Shown: positions 28,501 to 35,747, counted from the stretch's first letter. The stretch: 64,000 bases of DNA from JADGNZ01 sp963715895 (GCA_963715895.1 OY970284.1:6200001-6264000); one strand, 5' to 3'. Notes: generated by a model not told the origin, from the letters alone. Translations and numbers: made by a program.

Positions 28501-28637
28501 GATCCGTCCTTGGCCTGGGCCTTGCCGTAGATGTTTCCCGATTGAACCTGTGCATATGCGCTTACGGCAAGTAAGGCGATCAGCACCATGGCGGCGATCG
28601 TGGCCGCTCGAAATCCGAGGGATGAGTATCGTTTCAT
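25590..28637 (-). CDS. TonB-dependent receptor, Oar-like, with CarboxypepD_reg domain
   Basis: A 1,015-residue outer-membrane protein: signal peptide (ATIAAMVLIALLAVSAYAQ), a carboxypeptidase-regulatory-like domain (~30-115; IYGKAQAKDGSALPGVTVTLTG), a plug (~125-250; VTAEAPLLDVRKT, TTGTQSTWNVDGVNITD) and a large beta-barrel ending in FRLGARLSF. Such Oar-type receptors are abundant in Acidobacteriota; their ligands are mostly unknown. AGGAG lies 6 nt before the ATG at 28637; the ORF reaches 28703 but lacks a start signal there. A c-di-AMP riboswitch lies about 310 nt upstream in the same orientation, and a strong terminator follows the stop. Confidence 0.92.
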   Translation of the reverse strand: MKRYSSLGFRAATIAAMVLIALLAVSAYAQVQSGNIYGKAQAKDGSALPGVTVTLTGVGAPQTVITDASGSFRFLNLAPGSYGLKAELAGFGTSTRTGIFVNLGRNADVTMTLNPSAAESIVVTAEAPLLDVRKTGTGADISKVELENVPSARDPWVILQQTPGVTMDRNNVGGNESGQQSVYASKGTTGTQSTWNVDGVNITDFAATGSSPAYYDFDAFEEMQITTGGSDPRIMTPGVQLNMVTKRGTNDFKGSARAFHTSQSYQSTPKIPSEATSYLSAINQIDKIDDNGAEIGGPIIKDRLWFWGAYGKQDINILTATLLNRADPTSRFHDTTQLKNENLKVNAQPTASNSLTLVDQYGAKIKFGRNVSSTRLPAAGWNQNDTYAHGTGSLTDPTLWKIEDTQIINQNLYLTGLYSKVQGGFQLIADNGKGCTTFACGVDSLPAFKDNTPTGNGAWDRSYESVTSLRPQKQTRLDGSAFVNTGKISHELKFGFGYRVADVTSRTAWPGGEYVYNYGAGNVPNSAGVVNTGSAEFQRFPQLTFTAKSTDMYVGDTIMLGNLTLQGALRYDEQKGASSAGIAPANPVVPEILPAETFAAVSGLKFTNISPRLGLTYALGADRKTLLRGSYSRYVSQLTSGTVTPTSPGAYSFAYLYFNDLNHDNVAQRNEIDFKYGVGFHGGFDPLHPTVATQFTRWASNLKSPYTDEIILGGERELMSDFSVGINGTYRKLDNFIGTFGEHTQGGNDFYSPADYVLHAPITCVPTATAPCAALPNGTIPSLPYYVLKPGDSPAVFKVIRNTPDYYQTYKGLELTATKRLSHRWMMRGNLTLQDWKQHVGPGAIVDPTVTRTCGVCNNSEVIFQSTGSGSKGFVYINSKWTADLTGTYQIPVIETSFGFNVNSRQGYSLPYVFLVKGANGEGNKALLATSAVDTFRDPTVTEVDMRLAKEIRFQRVGLTLSVDGFNMMNSNTILQRNVTQINSSAGGTKPAAASNRVAEVLSPRVFRLGARLSF

Positions 28638-28901
28638 TTCGGCTCCTTTCGTTGAATCCCTGTCCGTTGAGACCCTGTCAGCTTCTACCCTTGTGCAGAT
28701 CATCGGCCGAATGCCAACAATCAGACAAAACGATTGTACTCAATGAGTTACGTCGAGCGGAGCACACCGCTGGACGCTGCTGGATTCAACCAGACGTTCA
28801 AATGCGTACTGTTTTTCGAATCCGTGTAGATCCATCGATGCTGAATGTTGCGGTAGCTTAGCAAACTTTTTGTGAATTCAAAGCAGAAGTTTGAGGGCAC
28901 C

Positions 28902-28939
28902 AAAAATGACAAACGCCGCGAATTTCTTCGCGGCGTTTG
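28902..28939 (-). terminator. Riboswitch expression-platform terminator
   Basis: Arms CAAACGCCGCGAA (28910-28922) and TTCGCGGCGTTTG (28927-28939) with loop TTTC. On the minus strand the stem is followed by TCATTTTTGG. It starts just a few bases after the 3' side of the c-di-AMP aptamer, the expected place for a transcription-off platform. Confidence 0.85.
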
Positions 28940-28943
28940 AGGC

Positions 28944-29086
28944 CTGCCTTCCGGCTGCCTACGAGGTTAGCTGTCGGATTCGGACTGGAAGCCCTACCAG
29001 CTTCTGGCTGGATTCACCCCGGACGGTGGCAAGCCGTCACTCATTTGGTTCCCCCGTTCCTCGGCGCCGAGGATTAGGCCGGCAAG
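28944..29086 (-). promoter_or_regulatory. Cyclic-di-AMP riboswitch (ydaO/yuaA type)
   Basis: On the minus strand this segment carries the conserved blocks of the ydaO aptamer in order: GGCCTAATCC, GGGGGAACC, a variable hairpin (GACGG/CCGTC), GGGGTGAATCC, a hairpin AGCCAG/CTGG leading into TAGGG, then CCGAATCCGACAGCTAACC and TCGTAGGC, where AGGC pairs back with GCCT to close P1. These match the ydaO consensus as I know it. An intrinsic terminator follows at once, suggesting transcription stops when c-di-AMP is bound. The next gene in this orientation is the TonB-dependent receptor. The 28640-28900 leader between them shows no convincing ORF. Confidence 0.9.
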
Positions 29087-29191
29087 CCGCCACGCGTAGG
29101 CGGCACCCCAGAGTGTATGTCTTCGCGGCCGGATGTCAATCGCTGCCTGCAATCTGGAATGGCCACCGTCGTGCAAAGGTTCGCGATCATC

Positions 29192-29530
29192 ATGCGGACG
29201 ATCCTCGTCGCCGTCGTCATCCTGACGGTCACCGGAGTCTTCCCGGCGATGGCGAGCCTCGATTCCTGCGCGATGAAGCCTTGCTGCGCGCATGAACAAG
29301 CGATCGCGATCGCCGGCCATCCGGCCTGCTGCAACGAAACGTCCGGCTCGATGACACCGGCCAGGCCGGTTGCATTCCCGCGGCAAACCGGCGTCCGCGA
29401 AGGCCCGATCGTCGCCGCGTTCGAGACGGACGTCCAGCTTCCCGCCACCGCTCACGATCACGTCCGGCAGCACCTCACCTCGCGATCGCCGGTGCCGCCT
29501 CGGGAAACGTTCTCCATCCTGCTCATCTGA
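29192..29530 (+). CDS. Small exported Cys-rich protein of a metal-related cluster
   Basis: A 112-residue protein from the ATG at 29192: signal peptide (ILVAVVILTVTGVFPAMA), then a Cys-rich stretch (SCAMKPCCAHEQ, GHPACCNET) and a tail without recognisable motifs. The clustered Cys and His suggest metal binding, in keeping with the Met/His-rich outer-membrane protein and cytochrome c that follow. Earlier in-frame starts exist at 29117 and 29159; the weak AAAGG near 29175 and the signal peptide favour 29192. I do not recognise a named family. Confidence 0.6.
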   Translation: MRTILVAVVILTVTGVFPAMASLDSCAMKPCCAHEQAIAIAGHPACCNETSGSMTPARPVAFPRQTGVREGPIVAAFETDVQLPATAHDHVRQHLTSRSPVPPRETFSILLI

Positions 29531-29585
29531 TCCCCGAGTCTCGTGACCTCGCACGTCCGCAAAAAATCGAGTCTGTGAGGGATCC

Positions 29586-30875
29586 ATGTTTCGAAACTAT
29601 CTCGCCTGCATCGCAGGCGCATTCCTGATCGCGGCAAGCGCCCACGCACAGATGGACCACGACATGCCCGGTATGCAGATGGCCTCCGACGCCACGAGCG
29701 ACTTCCTCATGCGCCAGGCATCCGGCACGAGCATGAACCCCGCCGCGGCGCCGACGCACATGACGATGACGAAGTACGACGACTGGACGCTGATGCTTCA
29801 CGGCCTGGCGTTCGTGAGCCAGGTCGATCAGTCGGGACCACGCGGCGGTGACAAGCTGTTCTCCACGAACTGGATCATGGGAATGGCCGAGCGGCCGCTG
29901 GGTGGAGGACATCTCATGCTCCGATCGATGCTGAGCCTCGAGCCGCTGACCGTCGGCAGGAAGTACCCCGAGCTGTTTCAGACAGGAGAGACGATCGGCG
30001 GCCGGCCGATCATCGATGCACAGCACCCGCACGATTTCTTCATGGAGGTCGCGGCCGAATACGCGCATCCGCTCACGAGCAACACCATCGGCTATATCTA
30101 TGTTGCGCCGTTCGGCGATCCGGCGCTGGGACCGGTGGCCTATCCGCATCGTGCCTCGGCGTCGGAGATCCCGCAGGCGGCCTTGAGCCATCACCTGCAG
30201 GATTCGACGCACATCGCCGGCAGCGTCCTCACCATCGGAACGCAGATTGGGCAACGCGGCATCTTCGGTTTTGCCGTCAGTGGCTTTCACGGCCAGGAGC
30301 CGGATGAGAACCGGTGGGACATCGACACGGGGAAGATCGACTCATGGGCCGGGCGCGTGACGTTCGATCCGAATCCCCACTGGACGGCGCAGATCTCGAC
30401 AGGGCACCTGCAACATCCCGAGGCCGCCGAGCCGGGAAACGCGCAGCGCAGGACGGCGTCGATTGCCTACAGCAACGCCACGAGCGCCGGTCAGCTGGAC
30501 ACGAGCCTCGTCTTCGGCCAAAACAGGAAGAGCGCCGGACACGCCACGACCTCATGGCTGGCCGAGTCGGTGCTGCAATTCCGCACCGTTAACTATGTGA
30601 CCGGACGTGCTGAGGTCGTCGACAAGGATGAGCTATTCGCCGATCAGCCTGTTCCCGGCGTCATCGCAAACGGCAGTTTCCGCATCAGGGCGCTGACCCT
30701 CGGGTACTCGCGCGACGTATTGCGCACCGGTTCGATCTCCGGCGCGTTGGGAGCGAACATCACCGGCTACGCCATTCCCGGCGCCATCAAGCCGTACTAC
30801 GGAAGCCCCCACTCGTTTTACCTCTTTCTCCGTTTGCGCCGGATCGGTGATGGCGTACATTCAATGCACATGTGA
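29586..30875 (+). CDS. Putative outer-membrane protein with His/Met-rich N-terminus
   Basis: A 429-residue exported protein. The signal peptide (ACIAGAFLIAASAHA) is followed by MDHDMPGMQM, a likely copper-type Met/His motif, then segments such as FLMRQASGTSMNP, STNWIMGMAERPLGGG and DAQHPHDFFMEVAAEYA. Alternating strands suggest a beta-barrel. Similar proteins occur in heavy-metal loci of Acidobacteriota, generally as uncharacterised proteins. GAGGGAT lies before the ATG. It is followed 9 bp later by a cytochrome c gene. Inferred role: metal handling at the outer membrane. Confidence 0.7.
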   Translation: MFRNYLACIAGAFLIAASAHAQMDHDMPGMQMASDATSDFLMRQASGTSMNPAAAPTHMTMTKYDDWTLMLHGLAFVSQVDQSGPRGGDKLFSTNWIMGMAERPLGGGHLMLRSMLSLEPLTVGRKYPELFQTGETIGGRPIIDAQHPHDFFMEVAAEYAHPLTSNTIGYIYVAPFGDPALGPVAYPHRASASEIPQAALSHHLQDSTHIAGSVLTIGTQIGQRGIFGFAVSGFHGQEPDENRWDIDTGKIDSWAGRVTFDPNPHWTAQISTGHLQHPEAAEPGNAQRRTASIAYSNATSAGQLDTSLVFGQNRKSAGHATTSWLAESVLQFRTVNYVTGRAEVVDKDELFADQPVPGVIANGSFRIRALTLGYSRDVLRTGSISGALGANITGYAIPGAIKPYYGSPHSFYLFLRLRRIGDGVHSMHM

Positions 30876-30884
30876 GGTGCGATC

Positions 30885-31508
30885 GTGGCGGAGCAACATT
30901 GGAAGACCACCGGAAACGTGCTGGCGGCGATGATCGCCGTGGGTGTCATCCTCATCGGCGTCGTTCTCGCATTGATCCTTCGCCGTGGGCTGAGCGCACG
31001 CAGCGAGCCGACGCTCATCGAGAGCGCCATCGCCCGGGGGGTGCGACACCTCGCCACACCGTCATCCATGCGCGACGCACGCAATCCGGTTCCGCTCAGC
31101 AGCGGCGTTCTCGCCGAAGCGCGCGCGCATTGGGCCGACCACTGCGCCACGTGCCACGCCAATGATGGCAGCGGTAATACCGAAATCGGGCGAGGACTCT
31201 ATCCGAAGACACCCGACATGCGGCAGCCGCGCACGCAGGAGCTCACCGACGGCGAGCTGTTCTCCATCATCAAAAACGGCGTGCGGCTCACCGGCATGCC
31301 GGCATGGGGCGATCCCGCGGGCCATGACGACGCCGACAACTGGAAGCTCGTCCACTTTATCCGTCACCTGCCGAAGGTCACGCCCGAGGAGCTGGCGGAA
31401 ATGGAGAAGCTCAATCCGAAGACACCCGAAGAATGGCAGGAGATGCAGTCCGAAGCCGCGTTCCTCGCCGGCGCCAACGTAGCGCCACTTCCTTCACACC
31501 ACCACTGA
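30885..31508 (+). CDS. Membrane-anchored mono-heme cytochrome c
   Basis: A 207-residue protein with an N-terminal membrane helix (VLAAMIAVGVILIGVVLALIL) and a class I cytochrome c domain: CATCH heme motif (Cys87, Cys90, His91) and a distal Met in TGMPAWGDPAGH. It should carry electrons on the periplasmic face. The start is a GTG at 30885, with GAGGTG overlapping the previous stop codon. It lies between a putative metal-related outer-membrane protein and a small exported protein. The His-rich C-terminus (SHHH) may also bind metal. Confidence 0.88.
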   Translation: MAEQHWKTTGNVLAAMIAVGVILIGVVLALILRRGLSARSEPTLIESAIARGVRHLATPSSMRDARNPVPLSSGVLAEARAHWADHCATCHANDGSGNTEIGRGLYPKTPDMRQPRTQELTDGELFSIIKNGVRLTGMPAWGDPAGHDDADNWKLVHFIRHLPKVTPEELAEMEKLNPKTPEEWQEMQSEAAFLAGANVAPLPSHHH

Positions 31509-31521
31509 AAGGACAAACCTG

Positions 31522-31824
31522 ATGAAGAAAATGATCTCGCTGCTTCTCTTACTGACTGTCACCAACGTCTTTGCCCATGCCGGTCACATCCACACCTACA
31601 TGGGCACCGTCACCATGGTGCACGCCGACACGCAGTTCATGATGAAGACCTCGGACGGCAAGGACCTCACCATCGATACGACGCCGAAGACGAGCTGGCT
31701 GGACGCGAAAGGCCATGCGGCGAAGAAGAACGACCTTGCCGTCGGCGCGCGCGTCGTGGTGAAGATGAACATCGACGGCAAGACCGCGGCAAGCGTGACC
31801 ATGGCGCCGCCGCCGGCGCGCTGA
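31522..31824 (+). CDS. Small periplasmic DUF5666-like protein
   Basis: A 100-residue protein: signal peptide (ISLLLLLTVTNVFAHA) and a small beta-barrel-like domain (YMGTVTMVHADTQFMMKTSDGK, VGARVVVKMNIDGKTAASV) resembling OB-like DUF5666/copper-associated modules. HAGHIH at the mature N-terminus could bind a metal. AAAGGA precedes the ATG. Last gene of the 29.2-31.8 kb cluster; function is not established. Confidence 0.7.
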   Translation: MKKMISLLLLLTVTNVFAHAGHIHTYMGTVTMVHADTQFMMKTSDGKDLTIDTTPKTSWLDAKGHAAKKNDLAVGARVVVKMNIDGKTAASVTMAPPPAR

Positions 31825-31825
31825 C

Positions 31826-32160
31826 CGTTGCGGCCTCGCTGTTTCGAAGTTGCGCGGTCTCGCTGTGAATCCGCACGGAGGAAATCCCTTCCCTCGGAAG
31901 CAAAAATCAATCCAACAGATCAGGATCAGGATCTGACGGAACCAAAATCAATCCGTCAGAACATTATACTATTCTGACGGAGCGAAAATTCGCTCTGACA
32001 GAACATTATAATATTCTGACAGAGCGAATTTTGGTTCGAGCAGAGAGCGCGGCCGCTCCGTCAAAAACAAAAATCGCTCCTTCAGAATGAAAATTCGCTC
32101 CGACGGAATGATTTTTCGCTGTTGCAGAATATTATAATGTTCTGTTGTTGCCAAAATCAT
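31826..32160. repeat. GTTGCGCGG repeat followed by 21-nt TCTGACGGA array
   Basis: 31826-31870 holds a short GTTGCGCGGTCTCGC-type block. From about 31918 to 32160 the sequence is built of 21-nt units, nine or so in a row from 31971, with a core like TTCTGACGGAGCG or CTCCGACGGAATG. Units alternate so that arms pair across unit borders (GAGCGAA/TTCGCTC; CAGAA-ATTATAAT-TTCTG). Because 21 is divisible by three, a minus-strand frame stays open (SERIFAP, SEYYNVL, SERIFIL), but no start signal or family is seen. The array lies between convergent genes. Confidence 0.8.
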
Positions 32161-32814
32161 TTAGTCGCCTTCCCGGTCGACGATGTTGTGCCTTAGCGCG
32201 TAGCCGACGGCCTGGGCGCGGTTGTTGAGCCTCAGCTTGTCGAGGATGTTGCGGACGTGGAACTTCACCGTGTTCTCGCTGACGCCGAGGCGCTTGGCCA
32301 TCTTGCGGTTCGCGGTGACGCCTTCGACCATCAGCTCGAGGACTTCGCGCTCGCGATCGGTCAGTGAGTCCGGTACGTTCGACGCGCTCTCGTGAGCCAC
32401 AGGCCTGGCGAACTCCTGCAGGAGCTTGCGCGCCAGCGCCGGCGTCAGCGCCGGCTCACCATTCCCCGCGCGCTCGAGCAGCGCGAAGAACTCCTCGGCC
32501 TCGAGGTTCTTGAGCAGATAGCCCTGTGCTCCCGCCTTGATGGCGTCGAAGAGCGTCTCGCTGTGCTCCGATGCCGTCAGGATGACCACCTTCACGTCCG
32601 GCAGACGCGCCGTCAACTCCTTCGTCGCGGCAACGCCGTCGAGCTCGGGCATGGAGATGTCCATGAGCACGAGATCGGGACGAAGCCTCGTGGCCAGCTC
32701 GACCGCCGCTTTCCCGTTCGGCGCCTCACCGACGACTTCATGCCCCTGCGACTGCAGCAGACTGCGAAGGCCGTCCCGGAAGAGGGCGTGATCATCGGCA
32801 ATGAGGATGCGCAC
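32161..32814 (-). CDS. NarL/LuxR-family response regulator
   Basis: A 217-residue regulator: receiver domain (residues 1-120; IADDHALFRDGL, phospho-acceptor Asp52 in VLMDISMPE, Lys in AQGYLLKN) and a LuxR-type helix-turn-helix (~150-215; LTDREREVLELMVEG, SENTVKFHVRNILDKL). It pairs with the histidine kinase directly upstream on the same strand. I start at GTG 32814 (VRILIADD); another GTG lies six codons earlier. The ORF further upstream is only the GTTGTCG array (TDNRQPT repeats). That array separates kinase and regulator by about 200 bp. Confidence 0.9.
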   Translation of the reverse strand: MRILIADDHALFRDGLRSLLQSQGHEVVGEAPNGKAAVELATRLRPDLVLMDISMPELDGVAATKELTARLPDVKVVILTASEHSETLFDAIKAGAQGYLLKNLEAEEFFALLERAGNGEPALTPALARKLLQEFARPVAHESASNVPDSLTDREREVLELMVEGVTANRKMAKRLGVSENTVKFHVRNILDKLRLNNRAQAVGYALRHNIVDREGD

Positions 32815-32841
32815 GGGGGAAGTGTAGGACACACGGCCTTC

Positions 32842-33000
32842 GGCGTTGTCGGTTGTCGGTTGTCGGTTGTCGGTTGTCGGTTGTCGGTTGTCGGTTGTCG
32901 GTTGTCGGTTGTCGGTTGTCGGTTGTCGGTTGTCAGGAAGTAAAACCGAAGGAGGCTCTCCACACAACCGATAACCGATAACCGATAACCGACAACGCCG
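32842..33000. repeat. GTTGTCG/CCGATAA paired array between kinase and regulator
   Basis: About thirteen direct 7-nt units GTTGTCG (32844-32934) face five units of the complementary kind (CCGATAA, CCGACAA; 32965-32997) across a 30-nt centre. The left arm is more than twice the length of the right, suggesting expansion by slippage. The array covers the space between the histidine-kinase stop and the response-regulator start. Confidence 0.9.
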
Positions 33001-33010
33001 AAGGCTGCGC

Positions 33011-34843
33011 TCACGGTAAAGGCACCTCGACATTCACCACCGTCCCCCCGCCCGGCGTGCTCTCGATGGAGAAGGTCCCGCCGATCGATTCCGCGCGCTC
33101 GCGCATCGTCGAGAGGCCGAATCGGGGAAAAACGCTCCGGCTGAGACCGGCCTGGGCAAAGCCGGCGCCGTTATCGCTCACGGTGATGTGCAGCCTGCCG
33201 TTGCCGCGGCGGACGTCGATCGTCGCCGTCGTCGCCTTCGCATGCTTGCGTACGTTGGTAAGCGATTCCTGAATGATGCGGACGAGCTGCAGCTCGATTC
33301 CGTTGGGGAGACCCACGTCTCCGTCGATGACCAGCCGCGCATCGACCCCGGTCTGCTCTTTCCAGCGGTCGATGTACTCGCGCAGCACGTCGTCGAAAGC
33401 ACGCTCAGGCCCCGGAAGCGTGCGCAGATCGACGATGGCCTCCCGGACGTCGCCGTAGGCCTCGCGCGCGGCCGCGGCAAGCTCGCGCAGTTGCACCAGA
33501 CCTTCTTCCGTCTTCTCCCGGCGCAGATATTCGATCGCCGCCTGGACCTTTGTGTTGACGTAGCCGAGAACCTGAGCGATGCCGTCGTGCATCTCGTGAG
33601 CGATGTGCAATCGCTCCTGCGCCACCGCCAGATCGGCGACCTGACGATGCAGGTGGGCGTTGTCGATGGCGATGGCGGCCTGCACGGCGAAACGCTCCAG
33701 CGTCTCTTCGTCGCCCGGCGTGAACTCTCCTCCCCCCTCTTTTTCGCTGAGGTAGAGGTTCCCCACGAACGGTCCCTTGCACGTGATGGGGACGGCGAGC
33801 AGCGAATGCATCATGGGATGGTTCGGCGGGAACCCGTACGACCGCGAGTCCTTTCCGATGTCGGGCAGCCGCAAGCGCTCGCCTTCGTTGAGGACGACGC
33901 CGAGCAGTCCATGACCGACCGGCGGCGGACCGATGCGCGCGCGCTCATCCACCGTGACGCCCGCCGTGATGAAGGTTTGAATCGAGCCGTCCGCGTTGAC
34001 GACCGACAGCGCCCCATACCGCGACCCGACCAGCGTCCGCGCCCGCTCGACCACCTTGTTCAGGACGACGTCGAGCGACAGCTCGGCGGTGACGTCGAGC
34101 CCCGCGCCGTGCAATGCCAGCAGCTCTTCGTTGTGCCGTTCCACCTGGCGATGGAGATGCGCATTGTCGATGGAGATGGCGGCCTGCACGGCAAAACGCT
34201 CCAGTGTCTCTTCGTCGCCCGGCGTGAACTCTCCTCCCCCTTCTTTTTCACTGAGGTAGAGGTTCCCCACGAACGGCCCCTTGCACGTGATCGGAACGGC
34301 GAGCAGCGAGTGCATCATCGGATGGTTCGGCGGGAACCCGTACGACCGCGGGTCCTGACCGATGTCGGGCAGCCGCAGCCGCTCACCTTCATTGAGAACG
34401 ACGCCGAGCAATCCATGGCCGACCGGCGGCGGACCGATGCGCGCGCGTTCGTCCTGTGTGACGCCGGCCGTGATGAAGGTCCGGATCGAGCCGTCGGCGT
34501 TGACGACCGACAGCGCTCCGTACCGCGCACCGACCAGTGTCCGGGCCCGCTCCACCACCTTGTTCAGGACGACGTCGAGCGACAGCTCGGCGGCGACGTC
34601 GAGCCCCGCCCCGTGCAACGCCAGCAGCTCTTCGTTGTGCCGCTCCAGGCGGTGCTGCATCCGTCCGACGGCGCGCACCATGTAGCTGCTCACGATCACC
34701 AGCGCGGCCGCGACCAGACCGTCGAGCAGGATCCGGCTCCCGACCGACGTCACCCCGATCGTCGTCACCCGCGCGAGCTCCAGCAGTGCCACGACGATGA
34801 TCGGGGCGGCGATCGCCAGCCAGCGCAGTTGTCTCAGAGTCAC
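33011..34843 (-). CDS. NarX-type sensor histidine kinase with duplicated GAF domain
   Basis: A 610-residue kinase: two membrane helices (~8-25, ~38-60), GAF 1 (~75-230), GAF 2 (~243-398), HisKA_3 (~410-475; His in IAHEMHDGIAQVLGY) and HATPase (~500-608; ESLTNVRKHAKA, DNGAGF). The two GAF domains are nearly identical over a 168-residue (504-bp) period, including HNEELLALHGAGLDV and FPPNHPMMHSLLAVPITCKG, so the duplication is recent. GAF domains of this group often bind a ligand or heme; the signal here is unknown. The partner is the LuxR-type regulator downstream. Confidence 0.92.
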   Translation of the reverse strand: MTLRQLRWLAIAAPIIVVALLELARVTTIGVTSVGSRILLDGLVAAALVIVSSYMVRAVGRMQHRLERHNEELLALHGAGLDVAAELSLDVVLNKVVERARTLVGARYGALSVVNADGSIRTFITAGVTQDERARIGPPPVGHGLLGVVLNEGERLRLPDIGQDPRSYGFPPNHPMMHSLLAVPITCKGPFVGNLYLSEKEGGGEFTPGDEETLERFAVQAAISIDNAHLHRQVERHNEELLALHGAGLDVTAELSLDVVLNKVVERARTLVGSRYGALSVVNADGSIQTFITAGVTVDERARIGPPPVGHGLLGVVLNEGERLRLPDIGKDSRSYGFPPNHPMMHSLLAVPITCKGPFVGNLYLSEKEGGGEFTPGDEETLERFAVQAAIAIDNAHLHRQVADLAVAQERLHIAHEMHDGIAQVLGYVNTKVQAAIEYLRREKTEEGLVQLRELAAAAREAYGDVREAIVDLRTLPGPERAFDDVLREYIDRWKEQTGVDARLVIDGDVGLPNGIELQLVRIIQESLTNVRKHAKATTATIDVRRGNGRLHITVSDNGAGFAQAGLSRSVFPRFGLSTMRERAESIGGTFSIESTPGGGTVVNVEVPLP

Positions 34844-34903
34844 TTCAGGCCCGTCCTCCGGAAGAGGTTAAGCCGGAACGCCGCCGGCGTCGATGATTGA
34901 TAG

Positions 34904-35317
34904 GTCAACCCGGCGACCGATCGCACCGCGACAAACCTGTTTCACACGTTGCGGGCGATCGCGGCCGGCGCGGACATGCCGCCGTTCTCGCTGCACAGCA
35001 TTCGAAAGACCGCAGCGTCGCTGATCCTGAACCACCGATGTGACTACTGCCGCCACTGCCGGATGTTCCTCGCCGATCACAAGCGCGAGCGTTGTGCGAA
35101 CGGCGAGACGACCTTCTTCCCTACCCACGCCGCTGGCGTGAAGAAGATCGTGGCGGACCGGATTCTTGCGCACGCAATGCCGCAGATGGACACGGCCTAC
35201 TTCGAAGTCGACTTGGAATCAATGCGTGACGCGTTGAGCGTCATCGATGAGGAGTGGGAGCGCTACAACCGTCGCAGCGAGGGCAAGGTCATCGAAATCG
35301 CTGCGCGCCGTGCGTGA
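34904..35317 (+). pseudogene. Tyrosine recombinase C-terminal remnant
   Basis: An open frame from just after a TAG (34901) encodes TNLFHTLRAIAAGADMPPFSLHSIRKTAASLIL, the H-x-x-R helix of tyrosine recombinases, and later ADRILAHAMPQMDTAYFEVD, matching the L-G-H helix (Ala for Gly) and the Tyr nucleophile. About 45 residues rich in Cys (HRCDYCRHCRMF) separate the two, longer than usual. The N-terminal DNA-binding part and the first catalytic Arg are missing, with several stops upstream. I read it as the 3' end of an integrase, probably inactive, marking the edge of the accessory island. An intact shorter ORF starts at TTG 34949. Confidence 0.65.
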
Positions 35318-35334
35318 GCTGAAGACGCCCGAGC

Positions 35335-35556
35335 CTAGTCCTCAAAGAGGTCATGCGGAGTTATCCTGCTGTCGCCGGTGATTCGCCGGCAACTGGTAAG
35401 GAGTCTGGCCTTTGTTCGCGCTGAACACTTTCCGGTCTTCCGCGCTCGGTAGATCGTCATTCGGCTCAGGCTCGTGGAACGGTTGAGGCGACCGCGCTTG
35501 ACGAGCGCCATGGGCTTGATTCCTCGCGCTCTTAAGAATTCGTCAAACCGCGTCAT
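35335..35556 (-). CDS. Small HTH protein (phage-type regulator-like)
   Basis: A 73-residue basic protein (MTRFDEFLRARGIKPMALVK..., SRMTIYRARKTGK, SARTKARLLTSCRRITGD, TPHDLFED). The pattern of a helix-turn-helix followed by S-x-x-T-x-x-x-L-x-x-x-x-R-x-I-T is that of Cro/C1-like or excisionase-like regulators of mobile elements. AGGTG precedes the ATG at 35556. Lying between an integrase remnant and toxin-immunity debris, it is probably a leftover of the same element. Confidence 0.6.
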   Translation of the reverse strand: MTRFDEFLRARGIKPMALVKRGRLNRSTSLSRMTIYRARKTGKCSARTKARLLTSCRRITGDSRITPHDLFED

Positions 35557-35747
35557 TGGCACCTGTCATTACGTTGTTGCGGCATCACACAGCCGGATGC
35601 CTGCGGTCGACTCATCGGTAGTGCCGAAAAACCTACGTCGTCGAATGGGCAAAACCGGGCGCTTGAGCTGGCCCAGACGACAACCAAATTCGGTACCCCG
35701 AGCTTCGCCTCACCACGACCGACTAACTGCGCGAGCAGTCCTCTCAT
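35553..35747 (-). pseudogene. Decayed duplicate of the immunity candidate (3' part)
   Basis: The minus-strand peptide ends LPMSRPQASGCVMPQQR, which aligns with the end of the intact neighbour, LPMSQPEGTGGVIWQRQ. The DNA also matches in patches: GACTCATCGGTAG, TGCCGAAAA-CCTAC, AACCAAAT-CGGT and ATCACAC occur in the same order in 35571-35690 and in 35758-35880. Upstream of this the similarity stops. It appears to be a truncated, frameshifted copy of the immunity gene directly upstream, as often left behind in polymorphic-toxin loci. Confidence 0.65.

Noticed and set aside
28680..28900. Small leader ORF between the riboswitch and the TonB receptor (about 31 codons from an ATG on the minus strand)
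   Set aside because: No ribosome site and no peptide feature; too short to support without expression data.
29117..29191. Earlier start codons of the Cys-rich exported protein
   Set aside because: They would put a 25-residue non-hydrophobic extension ahead of the signal peptide and overlap the riboswitch promoter region; the ATG at 29192 fits better.
31969..32160. 63-residue minus-strand ORF with SERIFAP/SEYYNVL repeats
   Set aside because: Translation of the 21-nt hairpin array, no start signal, composition unlike a protein.
33188..34900. 570-residue plus-strand open frame
   Set aside because: Antisense shadow of the GC-rich sensor kinase gene, which has clear domains; the opposite frame has none.
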